Source: Anodontia alba
Taxonomy: Eukaryota > Mollusca > Bivalvia > Lucinida > Lucinidae
Direction of reading: 5' to 3'
NCBI GenBank assembly: GCA_964016985.1
Contig: OZ024823.1
Coordinates: 64,252,514-64,316,513, forward strand
Length of the DNA stretch: 64,000 nucleotides
The notes beneath the pieces were generated by a model. The model saw only the letters and a list, made by a program, of their open reading frames with translations. It searched no databases and was not told the origin of the DNA. Each line of letters begins with the position of its first letter. Position 1 is the first letter of the stretch. This document shows positions 63,860 to 64,000 of this stretch, in pieces. The translations under genes were made by a program, and so were the position numbers.

Positions 63860-64000
63860 CGTAGTATATTTTTCCACTGGTTGTATAGAAATATCATTTA
63901 ATGAATGACCTGTACGTTTAAAGTGACGGTACAGGAAAGTGTCAGGTTTTTTAGGCTTACTCATTCTACGATAGTGTTCATTAAATCTGTTTTTTAACAT
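63860..64000 (-). pseudogene. GIY-YIG endonuclease C-terminal part, partial
   Basis: On the minus strand, entering from the window edge, the frame reads LKNRFNEHYRRMSKPKK, then DTFLYRHFKRTGHS and NDISIQPVEK. This pattern is typical of the GIY-YIG domain of Penelope-like elements. The frame is lost in an A run near 63871. The GIY and YIG strands themselves would lie beyond 64000 and were not seen. Confidence 0.6.

Larger units (their letters stand above)
60690..64000 (-). mobile_element. Penelope-like element with an upstream GIY-YIG-like segment, runs off the right edge
   Basis: On the minus strand, from 64000 downward: a GIY-YIG-like segment, an N-terminal region, an RT domain and a 3' region of ~560 bp. 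The 3' region is shared with the truncated copy at 40804-41497. The upstream position of the endonuclease is that of the permuted Naiad/Chlamys-type Penelope-like elements. It abuts a mariner fragment at about 60680, so it may have inserted into that mariner. Confidence 0.7.

Overview
The window is nuclear DNA from an animal, most likely a marine mollusc and probably a bivalve. It is AT-rich and gene-poor, and it is dominated by transposable elements and tandem repeats. The elements include a Maverick/Polinton, mariner, a Penelope-like element, an env-bearing Ty3/Gypsy element, an RNase H-bearing LINE, tRNA-derived SINEs, fold-back MITEs and long 140-320 bp tandem arrays. The taxon is inferred from this repeat content and was not computed. 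I see one convincing host-type gene: an intronless BTB-BACK protein on the minus strand at 10446-12533. No bacterial operons or CRISPR arrays are present. An assembly gap of N occupies 20484-20683.

Layout. 1-9800 holds tandem arrays and non-autonomous elements. These include a 3.9 kb element bounded by 25-bp inverted repeats that carries a recurrent GTTACACTCGGGACA motif, and a 159-bp array with a 319-bp dimer period. 9830-13120 holds the BTB gene, with a 568-bp MITE ending 18 bp upstream of its first ATG. 13200-17630 holds two more inverted-repeat elements. 19178-20365 is a mariner with one frameshift.

22252-44334 reads as one Ty3/Gypsy (errantivirus-like) provirus with gag, protease, RT, RNase H, integrase and a decayed env, flanked by a 4-bp ACAG duplication. 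Its 3' LTR is split by a 10.8 kb nested insertion (22369-33205). That insertion itself contains a full-length 6.4 kb LINE with a 10-14 bp target-site duplication. The RT gene is separately broken by a 0.7 kb 5'-truncated Penelope-like copy.

44443-59710 is a complete but decayed Maverick/Polinton of 15.3 kb with ~490-bp terminal inverted repeats. It carries protein-primed DNA polymerase B, a retroviral-type integrase, an FtsK/HerA-type packaging ATPase, a probable major capsid protein, several small membrane or structural genes, and, next to the right TIR, a Bcl-2 family gene. No adenain-like protease is visible. The right edge holds a second mariner fragment and a Penelope-like element with its GIY-YIG-like segment upstream of the RT. 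That element runs off the window.

How the parts work together. The Polinton genes form a virus-like replication, integration and packaging module plus a predicted apoptosis-modulating gene. The Gypsy genes form a reverse-transcription, integration and envelope module. Nearly every mobile-element gene carries single-base frameshifts or stops, so these copies are either dead or affected by homopolymer sequencing errors. Raw reads would be needed to tell which.
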